From contig NZ_NQMN01000002.1 in the NCBI RefSeq assembly GCF_002272945.1, positions 487,016-551,015 of the forward strand: a stretch of DNA of 64,000 nucleotides. The letters run 5' to 3'. Positions 20,549 through 30,268 of this stretch are shown here, piece after piece. The position numbers were made by a program, and so were the translations under genes. Position 1 is the first letter of the stretch. Each line of letters opens with the position of its first letter. A model generated the notes under the pieces. The model saw nothing but the letters and a program-made list of their open reading frames with translations, did not search any database and was not told where the DNA came from. Origin of the DNA: Mycoplasmopsis agassizii. GTDB lineage: Bacteria; Bacillota_I; Bacilli_A; Mycoplasmatales; Metamycoplasmataceae.

Positions 20549-22312
20549 CTATTTTTGATCTTCTTCATCTTCATCAATTACTTCAAATTCAGAATCATCT
20601 TCAGGTTCATAAACCTCAGTTTCTTTTTGAATCAGTCTAATTTGTTCTTTATTAGCTTGTTTTTCTTTTTCAATTGTTAATGGATCTTTAGGTTTTAATT
20701 TAGAAGTTGCTTCGATAAATTTTTCAGTATTTTCTAGTAGATCAATTGTTGATCTAATTGATTTTTCTTTAATAGTAACAGTAATACTTTTACGAATACT
20801 CTTAGTAGCTTTTTCAATTGTTTCAACTCTTCTCATAATTGTATCTAATTCTGTTTGGATAATTCCAATTAGATTTTTAGTGATATGCAATTTTAATTCT
20901 TCAAAAAATTCTCTAATTGTTTCACGTGCTTTAAGATCCTTAAATTCTGAATCACTAGCTATTTCTTCCCTTCTTCTAGCAAGTTCAAGCATGTCTCTTT
21001 TTTGATTGATAAAGAAGGTTAAGAAATAGTCTGGTCTCATTTCAAGCAATCTATCATTACCTGAAACAAATCGAACCATGAAGTTTTGTTCTTTTTCTAA
21101 TTCAGTAATTAGAATTCCAAAATCAGCATTATTATTTTTACGATCTTTTTCTAGTTTCTCATAGAAGTCTCTGTTTTTTTGTTTCCCATTTTCAGATAAT
21201 TCAGTTTTCATTTCAAGCACATATTTTCTTTCAAGTTTGTCATTGTATAAAATTTCAAGAATAAAATCAGGCAAGGTATTATTGATTTTTTCAGCCTTTC
21301 TAAAAGATAAATTTTTATCCACTAAAAATTCTCTTGCTTGACTTCATAAATAATTTTCTAATTCATTTCCACGAACTTTAATATTGCTTGTTAAGCGTGT
21401 TTGCGCTTTTTGCTCAGCTTCTTTTATCTGTTCATTTTTTTCTAGTAGTCGTTTTTCATATTCTTCAGAAATGAATTTTTTTTGCTCTTCGAAGCGTGCT
21501 TCTAATTGATTTGATTCTTCTTCTTTAATTTTTTTAATAAGTTCTTCTTTTTTACTTTCAAACTCTTGATTAAGTTTTGAGGTTAATTCATCTTTTAATC
21601 TTAATTTTTCAATTTCTAATTCTTTTTTAAGTTCATTTTCTTTTTGAAGCAATTCATTTGTTTTAAATTCCTTCTCTTTTTTTAGCTCATTTTCAACAGA
21701 TAGTTTCTCTAATTCTAATTGATTACGTTGCTCTTTTAAAAATTCAAGACTCTTATTATGCTCATCTTGCATTTTAATTTTTTCATCTGCTGAAGCAAAT
21801 TGTAATCTTGCTTTTTCAATTTTTAAAAGTTGATCAATTTCATTTTTCTTTGCGGCAATTTCGGCCTCTTTAGACTGTCGCTCACGTGTCAATTCTGCAT
21901 CGATTACTTTTTTCTCATTTTCAACATTGTTAATTTGAATTTGCAGATTAGTAATTTCTTTGCTTAGTTGTTCTGCTGATTTTCTCTCTCTTTCAGCAAG
22001 TTTCTCTTTTTCAGATTCGATTTTTTGCTTTTCAGCTTCTAATCTAATTCTGTCACTTTCAACTGCTTTGAATAAAGGACTATTTTTAACTAGTTCTTCT
22101 TTTTCCTTATCAGTTAATTCTCTTTTATTTGTTTTATTAACAAATTCGAAAACTTTTTCCATTAAGTCTTCTCATGCTTTTTGATCTTGTTCTAAAAGAT
22201 CATTTTTACTTGAAATTAATTCAGCAATAATTTCATTTATGCTGATATGGCTATTATTAGTTACTAAAACTACTTTGCCATTAATAATTTCTAGTTTGAA
22301 TTTTGGATTCAT
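20549..22312 (-). CDS. DUF2130 domain protein with long coiled coil
   Basis: 587 residues. Residues about 55-310 are a charged coiled coil (LEAEKQKIESEKEKLAERER and similar). The DUF2130 domain follows (about 315-480), containing IKVRGNELENYL, RKYVLEMKTE and NADFGILITE, a layout shared with restriction-like-fold proteins. The tail is acidic (EVYEPEDDSEFEVIDEDEED). DUF2130 proteins are common in mycoplasmas and their function is not established; a DNA-related role has been suggested because of the nuclease-like fold. SD AAGGTGG before ATG 22312. Confidence 0.87.
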
Positions 22313-22425
22313 ATTTAACCACCTTGATGTATGTATATAATTTTATTATTACTCGATTAAAAAAGAATTGTGGAAAAATCTGGAAGTTTTTAATAAGCCA
22401 ATTTTAATGCTCAAAAAGCATTAAA

Positions 22426-22453
22426 AAATCTCTTCAAGTTTTTGAAGAGATTA
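22426..22453 (-). terminator. Terminator of lemA
   Basis: AATCTCTTCAA and TTGAAGAGATT form an 11-bp stem just after the lemA stop, with a T run on the minus strand. Confidence 0.85.
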
Positions 22454-22458
22454 AAGTT

Positions 22459-23094
22459 TTAAATTGATAATGAAACGTCTTGTTTGTCAGTTGCTGAAGC
22501 AGCAAATAAAGGTAGTTGCATTAAGTTTTTAAAACCAGCAACAACGCTTGCAGGTCATGAATACAATTGATTATTGTATTGTGTAACGTTCATATTATAG
22601 TTTCTTCTAGCAGCGGCTAGTTCTTTTTCAATATAAGTTGCTTGCTCCATCATTTGTTGAAACATTGATTCAGCTTTTAATTGAGGATAATTTTCAGCCA
22701 CAGCCATTAAGCGACCAAAAGCTGAATTGATCATCGCATCAGCATCACCATAGTTATTTCTTGAAATATTCATATTTCTTAGTGAAGTAATTGCTTTTAA
22801 AGTTTCACCTTCATAGTTAACATAACTTTTTGTTGCATCAACTAGTTTTGTTAAGGTGTCTTTACGGTTTTTCAAGTATGTATCGATACTTGAAGAAGCA
22901 TTGTTAATGCTCATTTGTTGGCGATTAAATCAGTTACTTTTAACTACGTGGTAGATTAGTGGAATTATTAAGATTCATAAAATAATTCAAACTACTTTTG
23001 CACCAGTGCTCAGTTTAGCACTTCTTTCGGTGTTATCAACGTTAGGGTTAAAACCTGCTTCTTTGCCTTCGTTATTAGGGTTTACCAAATTCAT
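22459..23094 (-). CDS. lemA: LemA family protein
   Basis: 211 residues. A membrane segment (VVWIIFWILIIPLIYHVV, about 35-52) precedes the helical LemA domain: NASSSIDTYLKNRKDTLTKL, ENYPQLKAESMFQQMMEQ and ARRNYNMNVTQYNN are the family signature, in which the antiparallel helical bundle lies outside with a short N-terminal tail inside. SD AAGGAGA before ATG 23094. LemA function is not settled. Confidence 0.93.
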
Positions 23095-23313
23095 AAGGTC
23101 TCCTTTTTTTGATTTAAAAGATTATTTAAACATAGCAATCTTATCAAAAAAGCAGATTTAATTAAAAATATTAATTAAATCAAATGTTTTAGTTAGTTAA
23201 ATTTTAGGCTCTAGGTTGCTAATTTTAACTATTAAATTAAGTTGGGGGTGTATATCAAAATTTATTAAAAATAAGTACTAATAGTTAAATTTTAGTGCTT
23301 TGGTATGAAAAAA
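23095..23313. other. Intergenic region upstream of the ABC importer operon
   Basis: No gene. It is the divergent region between lemA and the importer operon; promoters must lie here but I cannot point to a convincing -35/-10 pair. Confidence 0.5.
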
Positions 23314-23358
23314 CGGCATTTTTTTCACAATTTGATGAAATTTTGAAAAAAATTGCCG
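23314..23358 (+). promoter_or_regulatory. Long imperfect hairpin before the importer operon
   Basis: CGGCATTTTTTTCACAATTT and the arm ending GAAAAAAATTGCCG form a stem of about 20 bp, with one bulge, around GATG. No T run follows, so it is not a terminator. It sits just ahead of the SD and may be an operator or a translational control element. Confidence 0.45.
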
Positions 23359-23421
23359 ACAAATTTGCGAAAGGAATAAAATATGACTATTAAATACATA
23401 CAAACAAAGGATATTTTAATT

Positions 23422-24984
23422 ATGAAAAAAAGTTTTAAAAAATATATTTTATTACCAGCACTAGCGCTTAGTGCAGCTGCTGTAGCAGCAACAGCAATTG
23501 CTTGTGGTCAACAAGCTAGTTCATCATCAAAAGTACTTGATGACTTGAAAGCGAACAAAGATTTACTTACAACATTATCGTTCACAGGTGATCTTGAAGT
23601 AGTTACAGGAACAAATGATAAAGCCGCTTTAGAAACCTGATTCAAAGACAACAAAAGCAATACAACTCCAACTTTATCAACTACAACAAAAGCAACAAGA
23701 ACTGCTGAGTTGACTAAAGCAGATGTAACTGTTGCTGCTCCAACAGATACGACTGTTAAAGTTGATGTTGTTGCAGTAGCATTTGATGGAACAGATTCAT
23801 CTAAATTAAATGTTTTACTTAAAGCAACGAAAGGTGATTCATCAGTTCACTTTGTAAAACAAATTACTGGTAAAGAAAAAAACGGAACAACTGGTGTTAG
23901 TTTAGGTCTATCAGTTGGTGACCCAACTAACCCTAGATGAAATGCAGCAAGAGACATCTTAAATACAGCTGCTAGAAACTATGGTTTTTCAGGAAGCACA
24001 ACTAATATAGAAGGGCAAGCAGAGCAAAATAGTGCTTTAGAAACTGCCTTAAATAATGGGGCAAAAGGTATTTTAGTTTCAACAGTTGATGCAGATTCTT
24101 CTAAACCATTAGTTGATGCTGCAAAAGCTAAAAATGTACCACTTGTTGCCTACGACCGTTTAATTACAGGTAGTTCAGACTATGATTACTACGTAACATA
24201 TGATAATGAACGAGTAGGTGTGATGCAAGGATTTAGCTTAATTAAGGGAATTTACAGTGCAACAGTTAATTTTGATAGTGCTAAATCAAATGCAGACAAT
24301 ATTAAAGCATTAGTTGATTATGTTAAAGAACACAAATTTACATCAGCTAAATATATTTATTTATCTGCAGGTGCTCAAGAAGATAATAACTCAAAAATTT
24401 TCTTCGATGGAGCAATGAGTGTAATTAATGCAGCTAAAGCTGAAGACACAAACTTACTATTCTTAAATACCAATACAACATTTGCAGATGTTGCTACTCC
24501 TAAATGAATTGGTGAAAATGCTGCAAAGAAATTTACTCCAATTTGAAATAATGCAGGTACTGAAAAACAATCAAATTTAGTAGGTATTTTAGCACCTAAT
24601 GATGGTGTTGCTAACGCATTAGCAACTGAATTATCAAATATCGGTGGTGGAAACACTAAATGACAATCAGTTTATATTACTGGACAAGATGGTAATACAG
24701 AATCATTAGAGTCATTAAGAGCAAAAAATAGTAAAATTGACATGACTATTAAAAAAGCAGATGAACCACTTTCTAGAGCTGGTGTTGCAATTTTAACATT
24801 ACTTGCTGCATATCCAAATGCAACTAAAGATCAAATTCATGCATGATTAAAAATCAGTAACCCTAATGATAATTTTGTAATTAACACAACCTCATATAAA
24901 GCTCAATCAAAAGCAATCACAACAATTCTGCTTTCTCCAACAATTGTTACTCAGGATAATGTTGCTACAGAATTTCCAAAATAA
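23422..24984 (+). CDS. ABC importer substrate-binding lipoprotein (sugar/nucleoside type)
   Basis: 520 residues from ATG 23422 (MKKSFKKYILLPALALSAAA), chosen because it gives a normal prolipoprotein signal with lipobox AIAC (Cys28); ATG 23383 in the same frame also has a good SD and would add 13 residues. The periplasmic-binding-type fold is recognisable: GVSLGLSVGDPTNPRWNAAR, ALNNGAKGILVSTVDADSSK, PLVAYDRLITGSSDYDYYV and ILAPNDGVANALATEL resemble XylF-like binding proteins. An N-terminal insertion (about 50-165) precedes the fold. It binds the solute outside the cell and hands it to the permease encoded downstream. Substrate not determinable here; xylose/ribose-type sugars or nucleosides are possible. 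Confidence 0.88.
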
Positions 24985-25000
24985 TTCTTAAATCTATAAC

Positions 25001-25039
25001 TATAAAAAGATTTAACCTTTTGAGTTAAATCTTTTTATA
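25001..25039 (+). terminator. Intra-operon hairpin (partial terminator or mRNA stabiliser)
   Basis: TATAAAAAGATTTAAC and GTTAAATCTTTTTATA make a perfect 16-bp stem with a 7-nt loop between the binding protein and the ATPase. It may let the binding protein be made in excess over the membrane components. Confidence 0.7.
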
Positions 25040-25053
25040 AAGTAAGGAAAAAT

Positions 25054-26661
25054 ATGCAAACAAACATTGTTCAAAATACTTCAAAATCTAAATCAGTTAA
25101 TAATAACGACATTATTTTGAAACTAGATAAGATAACTAAAACATATCCTGGTGTAACTGCCTTAAGTGATGTTTCTTTTCAAGTAAGAAGAGGTAAAATT
25201 CTTTCGCTAATTGGAGAAAATGGTGCTGGAAAAAGTACTTTACTAAAAGTTATTTCTGGGGTTATTCCTTCAACAGCACATGAAGGTACAGTTTATTTTG
25301 ATGGCGAAAGATCAAGGTTCCAATCAATCGGTGATTCAGAGAGTAAAGGAATTGCAATTATTCACCAGGAACTTTCAATATCACCATTTCTACCTGTTTA
25401 TGAAAATGTTTTCATGGGTCACTACCGTAAAAAATATGGTGTTCTTAAATGAAGCGAAATGATTAGAGAATCAAAAAAATGGCTTGATCTAGTAGGTTTA
25501 ACTAATGTTAATGTTGAAGACATAGCAGGAAATTTATCAGTTGCGCAGCAACAGTTAGTTGAAATTGCTAAAGCGCTTAGCCAAGATTCGAAATTATTGA
25601 TTTTAGATGAACCAACATCATCATTAAATGATAAAGACAGTTATAAGTTGCTGGATTTAATGAAGAAATTACGTGACGAGCAAAACATTACTTCTATTTT
25701 CGTATCCCATAAATTAAATGAAGTTGAATATGTTGCTGATGATATTGTTGTTATTCGTGATGGAAAATTTATATCTTCATACAATAATGAAGAAACAAAA
25801 ATTACTGAGCAACAACTTATTAAAGACATTGTCGGTCGTTCGTTAGAAGCTAAATTTCCACCTAAGCCAGAAAATCGTAAGATTGGTGAAGAGACCTTAA
25901 GAGTTGAAAATTTTAAAGTTCAGCACCCTAAATTTAGCGATGTTTATGTCGTAAAAAATGGTTATTTCAATGTTAAAGCGGGAGAAATAGTCGGCTTATC
26001 AGGGCTAGTAGGATCGGGTCGATCTGAACTTGCTTTATCAGTTTTTGGAAAACAATTTGGAACGATTGAAAAGGGCGAAATTTATGTTAACAAGAAAAAA
26101 GTTAATATTAAAAGACCTCTTGAAGCCATTAAAATGGGACTGATGTATGCTTCCGAGGACCGTAAATTAACAGGTCTAATTCAGATGTTTACAATCGATA
26201 ATAATATTGGTTCAGCATCACTGCATCTTTACACAAAAGCTTCGATTTTACAACATAACAAGCTTGTAAAAAACTCGATGGATCTAAAAGAGAAACTAAA
26301 AATTAAAGTTCCAGATATTCAATATAATGTTGAAACTCTTTCAGGTGGTAACCAACAAAAAGTCGTTATTGCCAAAGCCTTAACAACTAAATTTCAAACA
26401 TTAATTATTGATGAACCAACTAAAGGAATTGACGTTGGTTCAAAATACGAAATTTATAAAATTATTTTTGATTTAGCAGCAGCAGGCAAAAGCGTGATTG
26501 TCATTAGTTCAGAATTAGAAGAATTAATTGGTTTAACAGATCGCATTTTTGTCATGGATGGTGGCTATGTCAAAGGCGAAATTAAAACTAGCGAAGCAAC
26601 ACAAGAAAAGATTTTTGAAATCTCTGTTAGAAAGGTAAATCAAAATGTCGAAAAAGAATAA
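25054..26661 (+). CDS. Sugar-type ABC importer, duplicated ATP-binding protein
   Basis: 535 residues with two ABC domains, as in RbsA/MglA/XylG. First half: Walker A GENGAGKST (about 54-62), altered signature LSVAQQQLVEIAKAL, Walker B LLILDEPTSS. Second half: Walker-A-like SGLVGSGRSEL, in which Lys is Arg as is usual for this family, signature LSGGNQQKVVIAKAL and Walker B LIIDEPTKGID. It energises uptake of the solute bound by the upstream lipoprotein. It follows the intra-operon hairpin and overlaps the permease gene by 17 bases. Confidence 0.95.
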
Positions 26662-27991
26662 TATTAGTCCAGTTGGTGACTTTTTTGCTCAAACAAAATC
26701 AAGCATTAATAAAGTTCTAGATACTGTTAGCGATAAAATTAAAGAACAAAAAGCAAAGTATCGAGCAACTACTTATTATAAAAAAACCAGCCCTTATACA
26801 AGGTTTATCAAAAAGCATTTGAATCGTAATTCGATGTACTACATTTTGCTGTTTGTAGTTGTCTTATTCTCAATTTGAACTAGCATAAGTTCTACTTCTC
26901 ACCTTTTAGCACCAGATCAATTCTCAACAATGTTAAGAGGTAATATTCAGATTGTTTTAATCAGCTTACCAATGCTTTGAGTTATTATTAGTGGTAACAT
27001 TGACTTATCAGTTGGAAGGCTCTTTGGTTTAGTTGGTTACATTGCAGTTAGAACATATATCGAAACTAATGGTTCGCTAGCTGCTGCCTTCTTTACTGCC
27101 ATAGCAGTTGGACTAGCAATTGGTGTAACTACAGGATTTTTAGTAGGGTACTTAAAAATTCCAGCATTCATTGTTACTTTAGGTGGAATGCTATTATTTC
27201 AGGGATTACTATTATATTTATCAGAAGGTAAAACAATTTTATCTTCTTCAGCAGCACAAGGAATAGACGGGCAGTCATTTAAAGATTTTACACTTCTAAC
27301 TATCGATTTTAATTTAGGTAGTGAAGAATCTAAATTTTATATCATTGCTTTCTTATTATTTATGATAATTGGTGTATTAGTTGTTGTAGCGAATGTTTTT
27401 GGATTTATTCAAAAGAAAAAATTTGGTCTTAACCCAGGTCACATAGCATTTTTAATTGTTAAACAAGTGTTTGTAATCGGATTTTTCTTAGCAATTGCAC
27501 TGTTATTAGCAACGTCTAATTTTGGGTTGCAGTTATACATTCTTTACGCTGTCATAATTATTGCAATCTTCATGTTTATTTCTAAAAATACTCGTTTTGG
27601 TAGAGCGATCTATGCAATCGGTGGAAATAAAAAAGCAGCTGCTTTATCAGGGGTAAATGTGCAACTTACAACTATGATGATCTTTGTTGTAATTGGTGTA
27701 GTAAGTGGATTCACTGGTTTAGTATTTGCTTCAATTCAGCAAGCTATTGTTGCAGGTGCTGGTGCTTCTCAAGAATTAACTGTTATCTCATCAGTGTTTG
27801 TCGGGGGTGCTTCAGTTTCGGGTGGAATTGGTACAGTTGTAGGAACTATTATTGGTTCATTCATTATTAACTTTATCCAATTGGGTATGAACATTCTTGA
27901 ACAACAAGCTGCTTTCATTAACATTATTCAAGCAGCAATTCTAGTTTCAGTCGTGGCATATGACACTTTAACTAGAAGAAAAGTTTCATAG
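26645..27991 (+). CDS. Sugar-type ABC importer permease
   Basis: 448 residues, eight or more membrane spans after a long basic N-terminal tail (about 75 residues). Family markers: ISGNIDLSVGRLFGLVG, IPAFIVTLGGMLLFQG, the EAA-like NTRFGRAIYAIGGNKKAAAL and VISSVFVGGASVSGGIGTVV. These are typical of RbsC/XylH permeases. An extra hydrophobic segment with a basic loop (about 240-285) is inserted compared with short RbsC proteins, as in XylH. It forms the channel with the preceding ATPase. Confidence 0.94.
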
Positions 27992-28012
27992 TTTATTAAC
28001 TTTAAAACATAT

Positions 28013-28040
28013 AAAAAAGCGAGTTCTAGCTCGCTTTTAT
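28013..28040 (+). terminator. Terminator of the importer operon
   Basis: AAAAGCGAG and CTCGCTTTT pair around TTCTAG with a T run. It may also serve the convergent tpx gene. Confidence 0.85.
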
Positions 28041-28058
28041 TTTTTGACTTTTTAAGTT

Positions 28059-28553
28059 TTACTTAATCAGTTTATCTAGTTCACTATTAACTTCTTCGAA
28101 GTTAATTTGATCATGAATATTAGTATTTGCTGTGACAAATTTTACAACTGAATTTTCATCAACAATAATTACACCACGGTTTAATAAGTGTAGTTTATCA
28201 ACTAGAAAACCAGTTTTTTTACCAAAATCTAGGTATCTTCAATCACTTAGAGTGTCAACGTTTTCAACGCCGTGTGCTCCACATCAATCTGCTAGTGTAA
28301 AAGGTAAGTCTAGTGAAATTGAAACAACATCAACTTTATCAGCATACTTTTCAGCAATGATACTTAGACCACGAGTTTGCTCATCACAAATTTTTGTACT
28401 AATAGCAGGAAAAGGTGAAACAACAGTCACTTTTTTTGCTTTAAAATCAACTTCTTCTAAATCACGATTAACTGCTTTAAAAGATAGTTTTTCTCCCACT
28501 TTAATTAGTTCTTTAACAGTATTGTATTTAACTTTTTTAAATTCTGTTTGCAT
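28059..28553 (-). CDS. tpx: Thiol peroxidase (Tpx)
   Basis: 164 residues, the usual Tpx length. The peroxidatic Cys lies in ISTKICDEQTRG and the resolving Cys in LADWCGAHGVENV; both blocks are diagnostic of atypical 2-Cys thiol peroxidases. It reduces hydrogen and organic peroxides in the cytoplasm using thioredoxin, which matters in a catalase-lacking organism. An 11-bp inverted repeat lies 8 bases upstream of the ATG. Confidence 0.95.
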
Positions 28554-28560
28554 TTATAAA

Positions 28561-28584
28561 TCATTAATATTTCAATATTAATGA
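28561..28584 (-). promoter_or_regulatory. Perfect inverted repeat ahead of tpx
   Basis: TCATTAATATT and AATATTAATGA separated by TC. It sits between a distant SD-like AAAGGA and the ATG, so as RNA it could mask or relocate the ribosome site; as DNA it could be an operator. Confidence 0.4.
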
Positions 28585-28599
28585 ATCCTTTCTGAATAT

Positions 28600-28852
28600 A
28601 TATAATCATTATACAACTTTTAAAAAAAGTAAAGCAATTAAATAAAAAATTTTTTATTTAATTGCGTTAGTATCTATCAATTTTGACAAGCAATTTTAGT
28701 GTTGATCAGGATGAATTAATTAAAGACATTCAAAGCAGTTTTATTTTGTAAAACACTTTTATTGGTTCATTAAAATAACCAATTTGTCATACTAATATGA
28801 AAAAAACTGAAAAAAAATTAATAGCAATTTTCTTTGGTTATAATTAAGTAAT
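28600..28852. other. Divergent intergenic region; -10 box TATAAT at 28839-28844
   Basis: No gene. TATAAT at 28839-28844 is only nine bases before ATG 28853, so the transcript would be leaderless or nearly so. Nothing else recognised. Confidence 0.45.
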
Positions 28853-29419
28853 ATGAGTAATGAAAAACCAGCAAAATTTAAAAAAGGTAATTGCGATAAA
28901 GCAGTTAAAGAACTAGATAAAGCATACGATCTTGAAGAGGTTAAAAATCATCTAACTGCAGATGATCGAACAGGTAATATTCTTTATGAATATAGTGCAA
29001 TGGGTACTCCTAAACAGTTTGAACCACCTATCGACCCACCAGGACAACCTGGTAGAGGGAATGGAAATGGTGAGAATTTGCAATGATGACAAAAGTGAAC
29101 TTTAGAGAAGATCAAAGAATCAGCAGCAACAACTGTTGCCATTTTACGACATGAAATGAAGCAAATGGAAAAAAGAATAGAAAAAAAGTTTGACGCTAAA
29201 TTAATGCAAATGGAAAAGAGACAAGAAAAAAAGTTTGACGCTAAATTAATGCAAATGGAAAAAAGAATAGAACAAAAGTTTGACGCTAAATTAGAAAAAG
29301 TAGCAAATGAGATTCGTTCAGAAATGAAAGAAGGTTTTGAAAAAGCTGAAAAACAAAATAAAGATACAAATGATAAACTTGAAGCAATTTTAGAATTGCT
29401 TAAAAAGAAAGATAAATAA
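28853..29419 (+). CDS. Coiled-coil repeat protein
   Basis: 188 residues. The N-terminal part (about 1-75) is unfamiliar and ends in a Pro/Gly-rich linker (PPIDPPGQPGRGNGNGEN). After WWQKW comes a helical region with three 15-residue repeats of the form MQMEKRIEKKFDAKL (residues about 103-147), then a charged helix ending LKKKDK. It probably oligomerises through the coiled coil. No signal peptide or membrane segment. It looks like a small family of mycoplasma proteins with variable repeat number, but I cannot assign a function. It shares a bidirectional terminator with the small RNA at 29460. Confidence 0.75.
29159..29293 (+). repeat. Three 45-bp in-frame tandem repeats
   Basis: Units at 29159-29203, 29204-29248 and 29249-29293, nearly identical at DNA level (each ends TTTGACGCTAAATTA). 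Unit loss or gain would keep the frame and change coiled-coil length. Confidence 0.9.
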
Positions 29420-29459
29420 AATATTTATCTAGTTAACAGTCTGTTAATGTATTTTAGTA

Positions 29460-29664
29460 AATAAAAAAGAGCCCAAAAAAGGCTCTTTTTTTCTGCCGCT
29501 TGTTGACAGCCCAATCCAATCACTTGAGGACATACTAGTTAGCCAGTCTTATAAAACTCTTTCTCATATCTTATGCCTTTAGCAACTTCTATCACCGCAA
29601 TGGGGCGTACTAAGTGATAGCTTTAACACTAATGTGGGGGATTATTGATACGCAAAATACGTAC
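29460..29664 (-). ncRNA. Putative small RNA, copy 1 (unnamed)
   Basis: About 205 nt on the minus strand with its own promoter (29671-29699) and terminator (GAGCC/GGCTC stem followed by T run, 29463-29490). No ORF of note. It contains CTATCAC and GTGATAG, a 7-bp stem enclosing a loop with TAGTACGCCCCATTGCG, then the conserved strand GAAGTTGCTAAAGGCAT. G+C is higher than in flanking DNA. It is about 85% alike to copy 2. It does not match tmRNA, RNase P RNA, SRP RNA or 6S RNA as far as I can tell by eye. Confidence 0.7.
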
Positions 29665-29670
29665 TAAATA

Positions 29671-29699
29671 ATTATACAGAAAAATTAATTTCTTGTAAA
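29671..29699 (-). promoter_or_regulatory. Promoter of small RNA copy 1
   Basis: On the minus strand: TTTACA (29694-29699), a 17-bp spacer, TATAAT (29671-29676). Confidence 0.75.
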
Positions 29700-29730
29700 T
29701 CTTTAGAGCAATTTAAAAATTTAAGTCAAT

Positions 29731-29938
29731 AAAAAAGAGCCCAAAAAAGGCTCTTTTTTTCTGCCGCTTGTATGACAGCCCAATCCGACACTTGAGGACA
29801 CGCTAGTTAGACAGCTAAATAAAAATTTAACTCTTTCTCATATCTCATGCCTTTAGCAACTTCTATCACGGCAATGGGGCGTACTATGTGATAGCTTTAA
29901 CACTAATGCGGCTTATTAATTTATACGCAAATGCGTAC
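29731..29938 (-). ncRNA. Putative small RNA, copy 2 (unnamed)
   Basis: Tandem paralogue of copy 1, about 208 nt. Same CTATCAC/GTGATAG hairpin with the TAGTACGCCCCATTGCC loop, same GAAGTTGCTAAAGGCAT strand, same terminator (29731-29759). A 5' hairpin TACGCATTTGCGTA is present, and GCCGC near the 5' end could pair with GCGGC before the terminator. Loop sequence is more conserved than the linker between hairpin and terminator. Confidence 0.7.
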
Positions 29939-29944
29939 TAAATA

Positions 29945-29973
29945 ATTATACAAAAAAACAAAATTTTTGTAAA
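29945..29973 (-). promoter_or_regulatory. Promoter of small RNA copy 2
   Basis: On the minus strand: TTTACA (29968-29973), a 17-bp spacer, TATAAT (29945-29950). Same geometry as copy 1. Confidence 0.75.
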
Positions 29974-30000
29974 TTTTTAAAGCAATTTAAAAATTTTAAA

Positions 30001-30192
30001 TTACTTTTTTAGCTTATCATTTGGAAATGTAAAACTAAAATTACAAATTATTGACTTGTTCTCTCCTTCTTTACAATCCATTTCTACCTTAGCATCAGGT
30101 GGCACTATTTCATCGATTGTTCTTAAAACTTCATCAACATCTTTAATACCAGTTTTAGAAATTAATTTTTTAGCTTTATCTCTAGCATTCAT
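30001..30192 (-). CDS. Small conserved-looking hypothetical protein
   Basis: 63 residues starting MNARDKAKKLISKTGIKDVD with an excellent SD (AAGGAGAATTT). N-terminal basic helix, then a short beta-rich part with two cysteines. No membrane segment. I do not recognise it. It lies directly upstream of the small RNA promoter on the same strand. Confidence 0.7.
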   Translation of the reverse strand: MNARDKAKKLISKTGIKDVDEVLRTIDEIVPPDAKVEMDCKEGENKSIICNFSFTFPNDKLKK

Positions 30193-30268
30193 AAATTCTC
30201 CTTAGTTTATTTAGTTATTAAAATTATATATTAATGTTTAAGTCTCAAACTCTAATAAAGCAAAATTT

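Noticed and set aside
20549-22312. Two separate proteins in the DUF2130 region
   Set aside because: The apparent break is a TGA, read as Trp; the coiled coil and the DUF2130 domain are in one frame with a single SD.
29460-29938. CRISPR array or tracrRNA from the two repeats
   Set aside because: Only two long units with promoters and terminators, no short regular repeats or spacers and no cas genes nearby.
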